DNA from: HXMU1420-2 sp017643305
GTDB taxonomy: Bacteria; Pseudomonadota; Alphaproteobacteria; Rhodobacterales; Rhodobacteraceae
Length of the DNA: 64,000 nucleotides
Reading direction: 5' to 3'
NCBI GenBank assembly: GCA_965217135.1
Contig: OZ244249.1
Coordinates: forward strand, 2,294,001-2,358,000
The notes under the pieces were generated by a model that made no database searches, was not told the origin of the DNA, and worked only from the letters and a program-made list of their open reading frames with translations. Below, piece by piece: positions 17,127 through 26,701 of this stretch. Numbering within the stretch: position 1 is the first letter of the stretch; the number at the start of each line of letters is the position of its first letter. The position numbers were made by a program, and so were the translations under genes.

Positions 17127-18068
17127 ATGCCCCCACGCAAGATCATTATCGACACCGATCCGGGTCAGGACGACGCGGTTGCCATCCTGCTGGCACTGGC
17201 CAGCCCGGAGGAGCTGGAGGTGCTGGGCATCACCGCTGTCGCGGGCAACGTGCCGCTGACGCTGACCGAACGTAACGCGCGCATTGTTTGTGAATTGGCG
17301 GGGCGTTCAGACATGCGCGTTTTTGCAGGCTGCGACCGGCCCTTGCGTCACAGTCTGGTGACCGCGGAACATGTCCATGGCAAAACCGGGCTCGATGGCC
17401 CAGACCTGCCGGAGCCGACAATGCCATTGGCCCCAGGTCACGCAGTGGATTTCATCATCGACACCCTGCGCATGGAACCTGCAGGCACGGTCACACTCTG
17501 CCCCCTGGGACCGTTGACCAACATTGCCACCGCCTTTGAAAAAGCCCCCGATATCGCCAGCCGCGTGCAGGAGATTGTGTTGATGGGCGGCGCCTATTTC
17601 GAAGTGGGAAACATCACACCTGCCGCTGAGTTTAACATTTATGTCGACCCAGAAGCTGCTGAAATCGTAATAAAATCTGGCTGCAAGATCACCATCATGC
17701 CGCTCGATGTGACGCACAAGGCACTGGTCACCAAGCCCCGGAACGATGCATTTCGCGCGTTGGGCACGCCCGTGGGCATCACCGTTGCCGAGATGACCGA
17801 TTTCTTCGAACGGTTCGACAAGGAAAAATATGGCACTGCCGGGGCGCCCCTGCATGATCCCTGCGTCACGGCCTATCTGCTTAAGCCCGAACTGTTCAAC
17901 GGGCGCCACGTGAATGTAGAGGTTGAAACCACCTCCACGCTCACTCGTGGCATGACCGTTGCCGATTGGTGGAGTGTCACCGACCGCCCCCCTAACGCGA
18001 TGTTTATGGGCGATTTGGATGCTGACGGTTTCTTCACGCTGCTGACCGACCGGCTGGCGCAGCTGTGA
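17127..18068 (+). CDS. Inosine-uridine preferring nucleoside hydrolase
   Basis: The start is ATG 17127 (MPPRKIIIDTDPGQDDA); the frame runs far upstream but only as antisense to the sulfotransferase-like gene. The 313-residue enzyme has the calcium-binding IDTDPGQDDAVAILLAL, TLCPLGPLTNIA, IVLMGGAYFEVGN, AEFNIYVDPEAA and HDPCVTAYLL motifs of IunH/RihA enzymes, which hydrolyse ribonucleosides to base and ribose for salvage. GTG of the next gene overlaps its stop by 4 bp. Confidence 0.94.
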   Translation: MPPRKIIIDTDPGQDDAVAILLALASPEELEVLGITAVAGNVPLTLTERNARIVCELAGRSDMRVFAGCDRPLRHSLVTAEHVHGKTGLDGPDLPEPTMPLAPGHAVDFIIDTLRMEPAGTVTLCPLGPLTNIATAFEKAPDIASRVQEIVLMGGAYFEVGNITPAAEFNIYVDPEAAEIVIKSGCKITIMPLDVTHKALVTKPRNDAFRALGTPVGITVAEMTDFFERFDKEKYGTAGAPLHDPCVTAYLLKPELFNGRHVNVEVETTSTLTRGMTVADWWSVTDRPPNAMFMGDLDADGFFTLLTDRLAQL

Positions 18069-18514
18069 GCGCCGCGCTGCACCTCGCCCGGCCCGAGCAT
18101 CTTGAGCAGGTGCTGGCGCTGGTGGCCGCCTTCCACGAAGAACAAGGCATCACTCAGGACGACACCACTCGGCACGCGGCGCTTGCTCCATTGCTCGAAG
18201 GCACTCCCTATGGTGCGATCTACATCATTGGCCCCACCCGTGCGCCGATTGGCTATGTCGTCATGACCTTCAGCTGGTCGGTTGAATTTGGCGGCATGGA
18301 CGGCTTTGTTGACGAAATCTACATCCGCCCCCGTGTGCGCGGCCGTGGCATCGCCACAGAAGTTCTGCTGGAATTGCCCAAGGCACTGGCCGACGCAGGT
18401 ATAACAGCCCTGCACTTGGAAGTGGACCGCGACAACGACACCGCGCAGCGGCTTTATGGCCGCACCGGGTTCAAACCCCGCGAGCGGTACATGATGATGA
18501 CCCGGCGGCTCTAG
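18065..18514 (+). CDS. GNAT family N-acetyltransferase
   Basis: The 149-residue protein starts with GTG at 18065 in a GTGA overlap with the nucleoside hydrolase stop, so the two are coupled. It has the acetyl-CoA loop RVRGRGIATEVLLEL and the C-terminal ALHLEVDRDNDTAQRLYGRTGF, the standard end of a GNAT fold. The acceptor is unknown. GGMDGFVDEIYIRP is the beta-4 strand before the CoA loop. Confidence 0.88.
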   Translation: MSAALHLARPEHLEQVLALVAAFHEEQGITQDDTTRHAALAPLLEGTPYGAIYIIGPTRAPIGYVVMTFSWSVEFGGMDGFVDEIYIRPRVRGRGIATEVLLELPKALADAGITALHLEVDRDNDTAQRLYGRTGFKPRERYMMMTRRL

Positions 18515-18545
18515 CCAACACGCGCGCAACCCCTACATAGCTCCC

Positions 18546-19964
18546 ATGACACTGCACATCCCGTTCGACAACAGCTACGCCACCTTGCCTGCCGCCTTCT
18601 TTGCGCGTCAGGACCCGACACCTGTCAGCGCGCCCCGGCTGGTGGCCTTCAACGTGGATCTCGCCAAACTGCTGCGCATCGAACCGGGCGAAACCGAAGA
18701 CATGGCGCGCGCATTCGCGGGCAATGCCGTGCCCGAAGGCGCCAGTCCCATTGCCCAGCTTTATGCCGGGCACCAGTTCGGTACATTTAACCCGCAGCTA
18801 GGCGACGGGCGCGCGGTGCTGCTCGGTGAAACGCTGGGAACCGATGGCATCCGGCGTGATATCCAGCTCAAAGGCTCAGGTCGCACACCATTTTCGCGGC
18901 AAGGCGACGGGCGTGCCTGGCTGGGGCCGGTTTTGCGCGAATACGTGGTCAGCGAAGCCATGCACGCTTTAGGTATCCCCACCACCCGAGCGCTGGCGGC
19001 CGTTGAAACCGGCGACGACGTGTTCCGCGAGGGCCCGATGCCCGGCGCAGTGCTGACCCGCGTAGCGCGCAGCCATCTGCGCGTGGGTACGTTCCAGGTC
19101 TTTGCCGCGCGCGGCCAGACCGAGGAACTGAAACAGCTTACCAACTATGCCATTGCCCGCCATTACCCGGATGCGGACGGGCCCATGGGCCTGCTCACCG
19201 CAGTGCGTGATGCGCAGGCGCGGCTGATCGCGCGATGGCTCAGCGTTGGGTTCATTCACGGCGTGATGAATACCGACAACTGTTCTGTCGCGGGCGAAAC
19301 CATCGATTACGGGCCATGCGCGTTCATGGATGCCTATCATCCTGGGCGCGTCTATAGCTCCATCGACCATATGGGCCGCTATGCCTATGGGCGGCAGCCG
19401 GAGATCGCGGTGTGGAACATCGCCCAGCTGGCCACCGCCCTGATCCAGCAGATGGACAGCCCTGAGATCGGGGTGGAACAGGCGACCGAGATCGTTCACG
19501 CCATGCCAGACCTGATCCAATCCCACTGGCTGGCCCTGTTCCGCGGCAAGCTGGGGCTGAGTACCGCAGAAGATGGCGATGCCACCCTGATCACCGACTT
19601 GTTGCAACACATGGCTGACCAACAGGCTGATTTCACCAACACGTTCCGCGCCCTGGGCACCCCAAAGGCACGCGACCAGTTCACCGACCCAATGGCCTAT
19701 GACACGTGGGAACCTGCATGGCAGGCGCGCATAGCGCGCGAATCCGACCCGATGGGCGCACTGGCTCGCACCAACCCCGCCGTGATCCCGCGCAACCACC
19801 GCATCGAACAGATGATCGCGGCAGCCGTCGACGGGGATTATACGCCGTTCCACCGTCTGAACCGCGTGCTGGCCGAGCCCTACACGCTGGCTGAGGCGGA
19901 CACGGAACTCAGCCGTCCTCCCCTACCCGATGAAGTGGTCCCGGCCACCTTCTGCGGCACGTGA
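18546..19964 (+). CDS. selO: Protein adenylyltransferase SelO (YdiU)
   Basis: At 472 residues it matches E. coli YdiU (478). SelO is a pseudokinase that binds ATP in flipped orientation and AMPylates proteins, affecting oxidative stress responses. Visible are AQLYAGHQFGTFNPQLGDGR, the Lys of DIQLKGSGRTPFSRQGDGR, VLTRVARSHLRVGTFQ and the catalytic-loop region IHGVMNTDNCSVAGETIDYGP with FMDAYHPGRVYSSID. The bacterial protein lacks selenocysteine, as here. It lies 31 bp after the GNAT gene, possibly in the same operon. Confidence 0.96.
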   Translation: MTLHIPFDNSYATLPAAFFARQDPTPVSAPRLVAFNVDLAKLLRIEPGETEDMARAFAGNAVPEGASPIAQLYAGHQFGTFNPQLGDGRAVLLGETLGTDGIRRDIQLKGSGRTPFSRQGDGRAWLGPVLREYVVSEAMHALGIPTTRALAAVETGDDVFREGPMPGAVLTRVARSHLRVGTFQVFAARGQTEELKQLTNYAIARHYPDADGPMGLLTAVRDAQARLIARWLSVGFIHGVMNTDNCSVAGETIDYGPCAFMDAYHPGRVYSSIDHMGRYAYGRQPEIAVWNIAQLATALIQQMDSPEIGVEQATEIVHAMPDLIQSHWLALFRGKLGLSTAEDGDATLITDLLQHMADQQADFTNTFRALGTPKARDQFTDPMAYDTWEPAWQARIARESDPMGALARTNPAVIPRNHRIEQMIAAAVDGDYTPFHRLNRVLAEPYTLAEADTELSRPPLPDEVVPATFCGT

Positions 19965-20021
19965 CAGCCTCCAAGGCCGTATTTACCCCAATGCTGCTTG
20001 CCCGACTTGTTGTCAATTCGG

Positions 20022-20045
20022 GGATTTTTCGTTCAAGAAAAATCC
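20022..20045. terminator. Inverted repeat between convergent selO and DMT genes
   Basis: GGATTTTTC (20022-20030) and GAAAAATCC (20037-20045) form a 9-bp stem with a 6-nt loop. It lies in the 85-bp gap between two convergent genes, so it may end both transcripts, although there is no separate T tract. Confidence 0.4.
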
Positions 20046-20049
20046 ACAC

Positions 20050-20925
20050 TCAGCGCCGGTTGATCAGGAAAATCCCGGTTGCAACCAGCGCCAGCGCGCC
20101 CCAGATTTGCACGCCCGTTTGTTCGCCCAGGATAAGCCAGCCAAAGATCACCGCGAAAACCGGCGAAAGGAACGCAAAACTGGCTACCCCGCCTGCACGG
20201 TACACCTTCATCAGGTAGAACCAGCTCAGGAAACCCAAGCTTGCAACGCACACGATCTGAAATGTCAGTCCTGCGAGGTGGATAGGCTCTGGGTTACGCA
20301 TCATCCCGCCAAAGAGCGGCGCGACCGCGAGCAGGATCACACTGGACGGGATCAACTGGTACAGCATCTGCGTTTCCGCCTGCACCCGCGCCAAAGGCGT
20401 AAGCCGGACCAACAGCGCAACCGCCGCCCAGCCCAGCGATCCAGCCAGGGCGATCAGATCCCCCAGCAGGCTGCCCTGCCCATCACTGCGATCCAGCAGC
20501 GCCCAGACCACACCGGCCATGCCCAGCATCAGCCCCGCTACCCGCGTCAGTGTCAGTCGTTCGCCGGGCAGCACGAAATGCGCAGCCAATGACAACCAGA
20601 CCGGCATAGTGTAAAACATGATTGACGACCGCGCCACGGTTGTAAGATCAATAGCGATGAACAAGCATATGAATTCATATGCAAAAAGCGTTCCGCTAAT
20701 GATGCCCCAGATCATCACTCCGGGCGGGCTGTCCCACCGCAGGCCACGCAGACGCATCCAAAGCAGTATCACGAAAGTCGCGCCCAGCGACCGCAATCCA
20801 GCCTGAAACACGGGGTCAAACCCGCCACTGGTCACCTTGATCACCACCTGGTTGAACGCCAATAGGGCCGAGAACCCGATCAGGGCCACTGCGCCAAGCG
20901 CATCGACTGCACGTTTCTCCTCCAT
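20050..20925 (-). CDS. DMT superfamily transporter (EamA type)
   Basis: The 291-residue membrane protein has about ten hydrophobic helices in two EamA repeats (about 10-140 and 150-285). Examples are AVALIGFSALLAFNQVVIKV, SIMFYTMPVWLSLAAHFVLP and AFLSPVFAVIFGWLILGEQ; the last two are at equivalent places in the repeats. EamA proteins mostly export amino acids or metabolites. The substrate cannot be told. It converges on selO and is divergent from fur. Confidence 0.88.
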   Translation of the reverse strand: MEEKRAVDALGAVALIGFSALLAFNQVVIKVTSGGFDPVFQAGLRSLGATFVILLWMRLRGLRWDSPPGVMIWGIISGTLFAYEFICLFIAIDLTTVARSSIMFYTMPVWLSLAAHFVLPGERLTLTRVAGLMLGMAGVVWALLDRSDGQGSLLGDLIALAGSLGWAAVALLVRLTPLARVQAETQMLYQLIPSSVILLAVAPLFGGMMRNPEPIHLAGLTFQIVCVASLGFLSWFYLMKVYRAGGVASFAFLSPVFAVIFGWLILGEQTGVQIWGALALVATGIFLINRR

Positions 20926-21052
20926 GCGCCCACAGGATGGGCGACGCGTCGAAGTGTCAAGATGCGACCTGCGCGCGCGCCCGGCAAAAGGGGTAGCCTC
21001 GCGCCGGAATTCTGGCTAAACCGCGCTCCACCACACTCCCGGCGGAGCCGCA

Positions 21053-21466
21053 ATGCCCGATACGATCATCCTGCGATGCGAAGCAAAAGGTCTGCGTATG
21101 ACAGGCCAGCGCCGCGTGATTGCACACGTGCTGGAGGACAATGCCGACCACCCGGACGTGGAGGAACTTTATGCACGCGCCAGCGAAATGGACCCCAACA
21201 TTTCACTGGCCACCGTTTACCGTACGGTGAAACTGTTTGAAGAGGCCGGGATCCTCGACAAGCTGGAATTTGGCGATGGCCGCGCCCGCTATGAAGATGC
21301 CGAACGTGACCATCATGACCATCTGATCGACCTGAACACCGGTGAGGTCATCGAGTTTGTCGATCCTGAAATCGAAGCACTTCAGGAAAAGATCGCCCAG
21401 AAGCTGGGGTACGAGCTGCGCGGTCATCGTCTGGAATTATACGGCGTGCCGCGCAAGCCGCGCTGA
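21053..21466 (+). CDS. fur: Fur family metalloregulator (Fur/Mur type)
   Basis: The 137-residue protein has the winged helix (GLRMTGQRRVIAHVLED, SLATVYRTVKLFEEAG) and the Fur dimer-domain metal site in DHHDHLIDLNTGEVIEFVDPEIE. It holds one cysteine only, near the N-terminus, and lacks the CxxC zinc pairs of E. coli Fur. In Rhodobacteraceae such proteins often act as the manganese regulator Mur, so the metal is uncertain. A GGCGGAG ribosome site precedes the ATG. The name fur refers to the family. Confidence 0.88.
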   Translation: MPDTIILRCEAKGLRMTGQRRVIAHVLEDNADHPDVEELYARASEMDPNISLATVYRTVKLFEEAGILDKLEFGDGRARYEDAERDHHDHLIDLNTGEVIEFVDPEIEALQEKIAQKLGYELRGHRLELYGVPRKPR

Positions 21467-21835
21467 TCATTCCGTAATGTTCTTGTCATAACAATGCTGA
21501 CGCGCCTGTACCACGCTCAGCGAATTCCCCGTCACACGCACCGAATTGGTGATGCTCGAAACGGCCCCCTCGGCGGGTGGGGTCAGTGCGAAACGGACAC
21601 CTTGGGAGTTCGCAGCCAGCACGTAGATACGGCCCTGTCGCGCACCTTGCCGCTGACGGTCCACATATTCCGCCGCGCCGCACCAGTACACCGACGTGTC
21701 CGACCCCACATTGGACTGCACTGTGAAGCTTCCATCCCCCGACGCCGTCACGCTCACCGCATTGGCGTAACCCGCGTGGCCAAATGTGGGAATGACTGCA
21801 AGCATACCTGCCATGAGTGTCTTGGAAATTTGCAT
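21467..21835 (-). CDS. Exported protein of unknown function
   Basis: The 122-residue product begins with a signal peptide (MQISKTLMAGMLAVIPTFGHA, cut near AGYANA) after a good AGGAGA site. The mature part is beta-rich with two cysteines (YWCGAAEY and RQHCYDKN) likely to form a disulfide. GRIYVLAANSQGVRFALTP appears in the middle. No family recognised. Its stop abuts the fur stop exactly, tail to tail. Confidence 0.75.
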   Translation of the reverse strand: MQISKTLMAGMLAVIPTFGHAGYANAVSVTASGDGSFTVQSNVGSDTSVYWCGAAEYVDRQRQGARQGRIYVLAANSQGVRFALTPPAEGAVSSITNSVRVTGNSLSVVQARQHCYDKNITE

Positions 21836-21975
21836 GATCCGTTCTCCTGTTGTGATTAACGGCTTACGTCATATGCCACGGCTTGGATTACCTATGTCAC
21901 GCGCACGTGACCACTTGCGCCCAACGCCGGAATCCCGCAAGCCGGGCACGGACACGTTTTCATCGGAATTCGGAA

Positions 21976-22848
21976 ATGGAACAGTTGCGCGGCGAAAATC
22001 TGCGGGGCGCGGGGCTGATGACGCTCGCCATGGCCGGTTTCGCGGTCGAAGACAGCCTGATCAAGGGGCTGAGCACATTGCTACCGACCTGGCAGATCCT
22101 GATGATCCTCGGCCTCGGCGGCAGCGTGGTGTTCGGCATCCTGACCGTTGCCGCCGGACAACCGCTGTACACCCGCAAAATGCTGTCAGCCCCCGTACTC
22201 CTGCGCAATCTGGGTGAACTTGTGGGCGTGCTGGCCTTCATCACAGCGCTGTCCCTGATTGACCTCTCCTCTGCTTCGGCCATCCTGCAGGCCACCCCGC
22301 TGGCGGTCACACTGGGCGCGGCGCTGTTTCTGCGTGAAACCGTGGGCTGGCGGCGATGGAGCGCAGTGATGATTGGGTTTTTTGGCGTGCTGCTGGTCGT
22401 TCGGCCCGGGCTTTCCGGCTTTGATGGAAACGCCATTTTCGCGCTGATCGCCGTGGCGGGGCTGGCCGTACGCGATGTCGCGACCCGGCGGATACCGGCG
22501 TCGCTCAGTTCCCGCCAACTCTGCTTCCTCGCTTTTCTGATATCCATCCCCGCCGCGGCGGTGCTGTCGGTCCCCTCGCCCACCGGCTGGGTTGCGATGC
22601 CGCCTTGGGCACTGGCGTTTTCTGCCATGTGCATCGCGGTGGGCGGCGTGGCCTATTTGACCCTGCTTCAGGGCACGCGCACCGGAGATTTGTCTTTTGT
22701 CACCCCGTTTCGCTACGCGCGCATTGTTTTCGCACTGATCGCGGGCGGGTTGGTCTTTGGCGAACGGCCAGATGCGATGATGCTATCGGGTACGCTGATT
22801 ATCGTAGCATCCGGGCTCTATACCTTCTGGCGCGAAGGCCGACGCTAG
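21976..22848 (+). CDS. DMT superfamily transporter (EamA type), second copy
   Basis: I start at ATG 21976 (MEQLRGENLRG); a frame open from 21883 adds 31 residues of non-coding look. The 290-residue protein has ten hydrophobic helices in two EamA repeats, with SASAILQATPLAVTLGAALF and FVTPFRYARIVFALIAGGLV at matching places. It is only distantly similar to the transporter at 20050-20925 and is not a tandem duplicate. Substrate unknown. It is followed by eno after 79 bp but eno has its own ribosome site. Confidence 0.87.
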   Translation: MEQLRGENLRGAGLMTLAMAGFAVEDSLIKGLSTLLPTWQILMILGLGGSVVFGILTVAAGQPLYTRKMLSAPVLLRNLGELVGVLAFITALSLIDLSSASAILQATPLAVTLGAALFLRETVGWRRWSAVMIGFFGVLLVVRPGLSGFDGNAIFALIAVAGLAVRDVATRRIPASLSSRQLCFLAFLISIPAAAVLSVPSPTGWVAMPPWALAFSAMCIAVGGVAYLTLLQGTRTGDLSFVTPFRYARIVFALIAGGLVFGERPDAMMLSGTLIIVASGLYTFWREGRR

Positions 22849-22927
22849 GCTGCGGCCTGAAAGCCTCTTTCCCCTCGGGCGGTGCCTCGTTAAGACGCGC
22901 GCAAGCTTTGCAGAGGACCCGATTTAC

Positions 22928-24205
22928 ATGAGCACCATCATCGACATTCACGCCCGTGAAATCCTGGACAGCCGGGGCAACCCGACGGTCGAGGTTGATG
23001 TGACCCTCGAAGACGGCACGCTGGGCCGCGCCGCCGTGCCTTCGGGTGCTTCAACCGGGGCTTATGAGGCCGTAGAACGCCGCGATGGCGATGCTGCGCG
23101 CTATATGGGCAAGGGTGTGCTGGAGGCCTGTGCCGCGGTGAACGGCGAGATCGCCGAAGCGCTGGTGGGTTTTGACGCGACCGAGCAGGAAGCCATCGAC
23201 ACCGCGATGATCGAATTGGACGGCACCGCCAACAAGGGCCGTCTGGGCGCCAACGCCATACTCGGCGTGTCACTGGCGACGGCCAAAGCAGCTGCCGATT
23301 ATACCGCGCAACCTCTCTACCGTTATGTCGGTGGCACACCGGCGCGGATCCTGCCAGTTCCGATGATGAATATCATCAATGGCGGCGAACATGCCGATAA
23401 CCCGATCGACATCCAGGAATTCATGATCATGCCGGTCGCCGCTGACACACTGCGCGACGCCGTGCGCATGGGAGCCGAAGTGTTCCATACATTGAAGAAG
23501 GAACTCAGCGCGGCGGGTCTGGCTACCGGCGTGGGTGACGAAGGCGGCTTTGCCCCCAACCTCAGCTCCACCCGTGACGCTTTGGATTTCATTCTGAAAG
23601 CCATCGAAAAAGCAGGCTATGCGCCGGGTGATGACATCCACCTGGCGCTGGACTGCGCAGCAACCGAATATTTCAAAGACGGGGCCTATGTGCTGTCGGG
23701 CGAAGGCGTGACCCTGTCGCCAGAGGAAAACGCAGACTACTTGCGCGCGCTGATCCGCGATTACCCGATCATTTCTATCGAAGACGGTATGTCCGAAGAT
23801 GACTGGGATGGCTGGAGAGCGCTGACCGAAGCCGTGGGCGATACCTGCCAGTTGGTGGGCGATGACCTGTTCGTGACCAACCCCGAACGTCTGGCCATCG
23901 GTATCGAACGGGGCTGTGCCAATTCCATGCTGGTCAAGGTGAACCAGATCGGCAGCCTGTCCGAGACTTTGCGCGCCGTCGATATGGCCCACCGCGCCGG
24001 GTTCACAAACGTGATGAGCCACCGGTCGGGTGAAACAGAAGACGCGACGATTGCCGATCTGGCCGTAGCAACCAATTGCGGTCAGATTAAAACCGGGTCT
24101 CTGGCCCGCTCGGACCGGTTGGCCAAGTACAACCAGTTGATCCGGATTGAGGAAACGCTGGGCGAGACCGCGGAATATGCAGGCCGTTCGATCCTGAAGA
24201 CCTGA
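22928..24205 (+). CDS. eno: Enolase
   Basis: The 425-residue enzyme converts 2-phosphoglycerate to phosphoenolpyruvate in glycolysis and gluconeogenesis. Visible are ILDSRGNPTVEVDV, SGASTGAYEA, GANAILGVSLATAKA, the catalytic GDEGGFAPN, Mg ligands in LALDCAATEY, IEDGMSEDDWDGW and LVGDDLFVTN, and the signature LVKVNQIGSLSET followed by SHRSGETED. GAGGA lies before the ATG. Confidence 0.98.
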   Translation: MSTIIDIHAREILDSRGNPTVEVDVTLEDGTLGRAAVPSGASTGAYEAVERRDGDAARYMGKGVLEACAAVNGEIAEALVGFDATEQEAIDTAMIELDGTANKGRLGANAILGVSLATAKAAADYTAQPLYRYVGGTPARILPVPMMNIINGGEHADNPIDIQEFMIMPVAADTLRDAVRMGAEVFHTLKKELSAAGLATGVGDEGGFAPNLSSTRDALDFILKAIEKAGYAPGDDIHLALDCAATEYFKDGAYVLSGEGVTLSPEENADYLRALIRDYPIISIEDGMSEDDWDGWRALTEAVGDTCQLVGDDLFVTNPERLAIGIERGCANSMLVKVNQIGSLSETLRAVDMAHRAGFTNVMSHRSGETEDATIADLAVATNCGQIKTGSLARSDRLAKYNQLIRIEETLGETAEYAGRSILKT

Positions 24206-24217
24206 TCTCACAGATTG

Positions 24218-24252
24218 AGGCCCAAGAGCATTCTACGAATTTTCTTGGGCCT
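24218..24252 (+). terminator. Candidate terminator after eno
   Basis: AGGCCCAAGA (24218-24227) and TCTTGGGCCT (24243-24252) are perfect 10-bp arms around a 15-nt loop, 13 bp past the eno stop and between convergent genes. The loop is long and no clear U tract follows, so the call is tentative. Confidence 0.5.
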
Positions 24253-24277
24253 GGCAAATTATGCGCCGAACAATCCG

Positions 24278-26701
24278 TCAGGCGCGAAGACGCAGACCTT
24301 TTGGATCAAAAGGCGGTTCGTGCAGGATTTGCGCCTTGTGCGGCCGTCCCAGCACCATCACCTCTACGTGATCTCCTGGCTCGGTATCCTGCACAAACCC
24401 AAGTGCCAAAGACATGCCAACCGAATAACCGTAGGTGCCGGACGTCACGCGACCGATGCCCTCACCATTCTTGAAAATCGGCTCGCCACCGGTGGCATCC
24501 GCTTGTGACGCCTCCACATCCGCGTCGTCCAGATGCAACAGCACCAGCCGTTCCCGCGCTGGACGGGCCAGCACGTCGGCCACGGCGGATTTGTTAAGAA
24601 ATGCCTTGTCCATTTTGCACAGCCGGTCCAGTCCGACCTCTTGCGGCCAGTATTCGGGGCTGTATTCCCGGCTCCAGGATCCATAGCCCTTCTCGATCCG
24701 TAATGACATCAACGCACGCGCCCCAACCGGCCCGGCGCCCAGTTCACGCCCGGCCTCCAGCAGCGCGGCGTATAGTTTGGCCTGATCCTCCGTACGGCAA
24801 TGCAGTTCCCACCCCAGATCGCCCGTGAAGGACACCCGCAGCGCCAGCGCCTCCACTCCAGCGATGGTGATCCATTTTGACCGCATGAACGGGAAATCCT
24901 CGGTTGCAAGCGACGCGTTGGTCAACCGCCCCAGCAACTCGCGTGATTTGGGCCCGGCCACGTTGAAGCCGCACATGTCCTCGGTCCTACTCTCGAAAAC
25001 AGTCCCCTCCGGCAGGGGCACAGCATCGTAGAAGCGTTTCTGATAGCGTTCGGCCATGCCCGAGGAGACGATCCAAAATTCGTCTTCATCCACCCGCGTC
25101 ACGGTCGCGTCTCCGGCAATGCCCCCACGGACGCCAATCAGCGGCGTCAGGCAGGACCGGCCCACCGCCTTTGGCATGGTGTTGGCGAACACCGCGTTCA
25201 GCCAATCTTCGGCACCCGGCCCTTTGCAGCGATATTTGGCGAAGTTGGAGATGTCGATAATCCCCGCACTCTCACGCAGCATCAGACATTCCCGGCGCAC
25301 CGGGTCCCACCAGTTCTGGCGGGTGAAGCCATTGGTGTCCACTTCACCGGGCGCATCCGAGAACCATTGCACATGTTCCCAGCCGTAGTTTAGCCCAAAC
25401 ACCCCACCCATGTCCTTTTGCATTTGGTAAACCGGCCGGGTGCGCAGCGGACGCCCAGCGGCGCGTTCTTCGTTGGGGAAATGGATGGCAAAGCGGTGGG
25501 CATAAACATCTTCCACCTTCGCCTTCACGAAGGCTCGGTCATTGGCCCAACGGCCAAACCGGGCCATGTCCCAGGCGAACATGTCGTATTCCATTTCGCC
25601 CTGGATGATCCATTGCGCGCACATCAGCCCCATGCCGGCGGACTGGGAAAAGCCCGGTATGATGCCGTTGCAGCAGAAATAACCCTTCAGTTCAGGCACT
25701 GGCCCCAGAATGACATTGCTGTCGGGCGTCCAGATCATCGGGCCATTGATCACCCGCTTAATGCCTGCAGTCCCCACCGCCGGGACCCGATCGATGGCAC
25801 GCATCATATTCGCCTCGATCCGCTCCAGATCGTCAGGGAACAGGTCATGGGCGAAATCCAGCGGTGTGCCGTCTTCGGCCCAGAACCGCATGTCACGCTC
25901 ATACGCGCCGACCAGCAGGCCTTGCCCTTCCTGACGCAGGTAATACTCGCCGTCGCGGTCCGCGACCGAGGGTAAACGACGATCCATGCCCTGAATCTCA
26001 GCAATGGCTTCGGTCACGAAGTACTGGTGTTCTGTGGGCTGCAATGGCAGCTCCAGCCCCGCCAGCGCGGCCACTTCACGGCCCCACAGCCCGGCGGCAT
26101 TAATCACCCAGTCGGTGTGAATGTTGCCTTTGGGCGTTTCCACTATCCATGTGCCATCAGGCTGCTGCACCGTGGCCGTGACCGGCGTGAACCGGTGGAT
26201 TTCTGCCCCTCGCTGCCGCGCGCCCACAGCATAGGCGTTGGTCACACCAGACGGGTCCACATTACCGCCATCAGGCTCGAACATGATACAACGGATGCCG
26301 TCGAAATCGACCAGCGGATGCAGCCGTTCGGCCTCATCCCGCGACACTTCGTGGAAATTCATGCCGTAAAGCTGCGCCTTGGCTTCCTGCAGACGCAGCT
26401 GGTGTTCGCGGTTCTCGGTTTGAGCAAGGTAGAGAGAGCCGGGTTTGAATACACCGCAGGACTGGCCAGTTTCGGCCTCCAGTTCTTCGTAGAGCGTCAT
26501 CGTGTAATGCTGCAGGCGGGAGATATTGGCGCTGTCATGCAGCCCGTGGATATTGGCCGCCGCATGCCAAGTGCTGCCCGATGTCAGTTCATCACGTTCC
26601 AGCAGGACCACATCGGACCAGCCCAGTTTCGTGAGGTGATAGAGGATTGAGCACCCAATCACCCCGCCCCCGATGACCACTGCCTGTGCATGAGTCCGCA
26701 T
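24278..26701 (-). CDS. FAD-dependent oxidoreductase with GcvT domain (dimethylglycine/sarcosine dehydrogenase family), copy 1
   Basis: The start is ATG 26701 (MRTHAQAVVIGGG), 11 codons inside the open frame. The 807-residue protein has an N-terminal DAO domain (about 1-370) with VIGGGVIGCSILYHL for FAD and SGSTWHAA, whose His46 aligns with the histidine that binds FAD covalently in mammalian DMGDH. A linker domain follows (about 380-430) and a GcvT domain with its C-terminal part (about 430-807), with SFTGDLGWELHCR. Such enzymes demethylate glycine-betaine breakdown products and pass the carbon to tetrahydrofolate. The exact substrate is open. Confidence 0.88.
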   Translation of the reverse strand: MRTHAQAVVIGGGVIGCSILYHLTKLGWSDVVLLERDELTSGSTWHAAANIHGLHDSANISRLQHYTMTLYEELEAETGQSCGVFKPGSLYLAQTENREHQLRLQEAKAQLYGMNFHEVSRDEAERLHPLVDFDGIRCIMFEPDGGNVDPSGVTNAYAVGARQRGAEIHRFTPVTATVQQPDGTWIVETPKGNIHTDWVINAAGLWGREVAALAGLELPLQPTEHQYFVTEAIAEIQGMDRRLPSVADRDGEYYLRQEGQGLLVGAYERDMRFWAEDGTPLDFAHDLFPDDLERIEANMMRAIDRVPAVGTAGIKRVINGPMIWTPDSNVILGPVPELKGYFCCNGIIPGFSQSAGMGLMCAQWIIQGEMEYDMFAWDMARFGRWANDRAFVKAKVEDVYAHRFAIHFPNEERAAGRPLRTRPVYQMQKDMGGVFGLNYGWEHVQWFSDAPGEVDTNGFTRQNWWDPVRRECLMLRESAGIIDISNFAKYRCKGPGAEDWLNAVFANTMPKAVGRSCLTPLIGVRGGIAGDATVTRVDEDEFWIVSSGMAERYQKRFYDAVPLPEGTVFESRTEDMCGFNVAGPKSRELLGRLTNASLATEDFPFMRSKWITIAGVEALALRVSFTGDLGWELHCRTEDQAKLYAALLEAGRELGAGPVGARALMSLRIEKGYGSWSREYSPEYWPQEVGLDRLCKMDKAFLNKSAVADVLARPARERLVLLHLDDADVEASQADATGGEPIFKNGEGIGRVTSGTYGYSVGMSLALGFVQDTEPGDHVEVMVLGRPHKAQILHEPPFDPKGLRLRA

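Noticed and set aside
16110..18068. Long frame extending the nucleoside hydrolase upstream
   Set aside because: The extra part is antisense to the sulfotransferase-like gene; the DTDPGQDD motif must be near the N-terminus.
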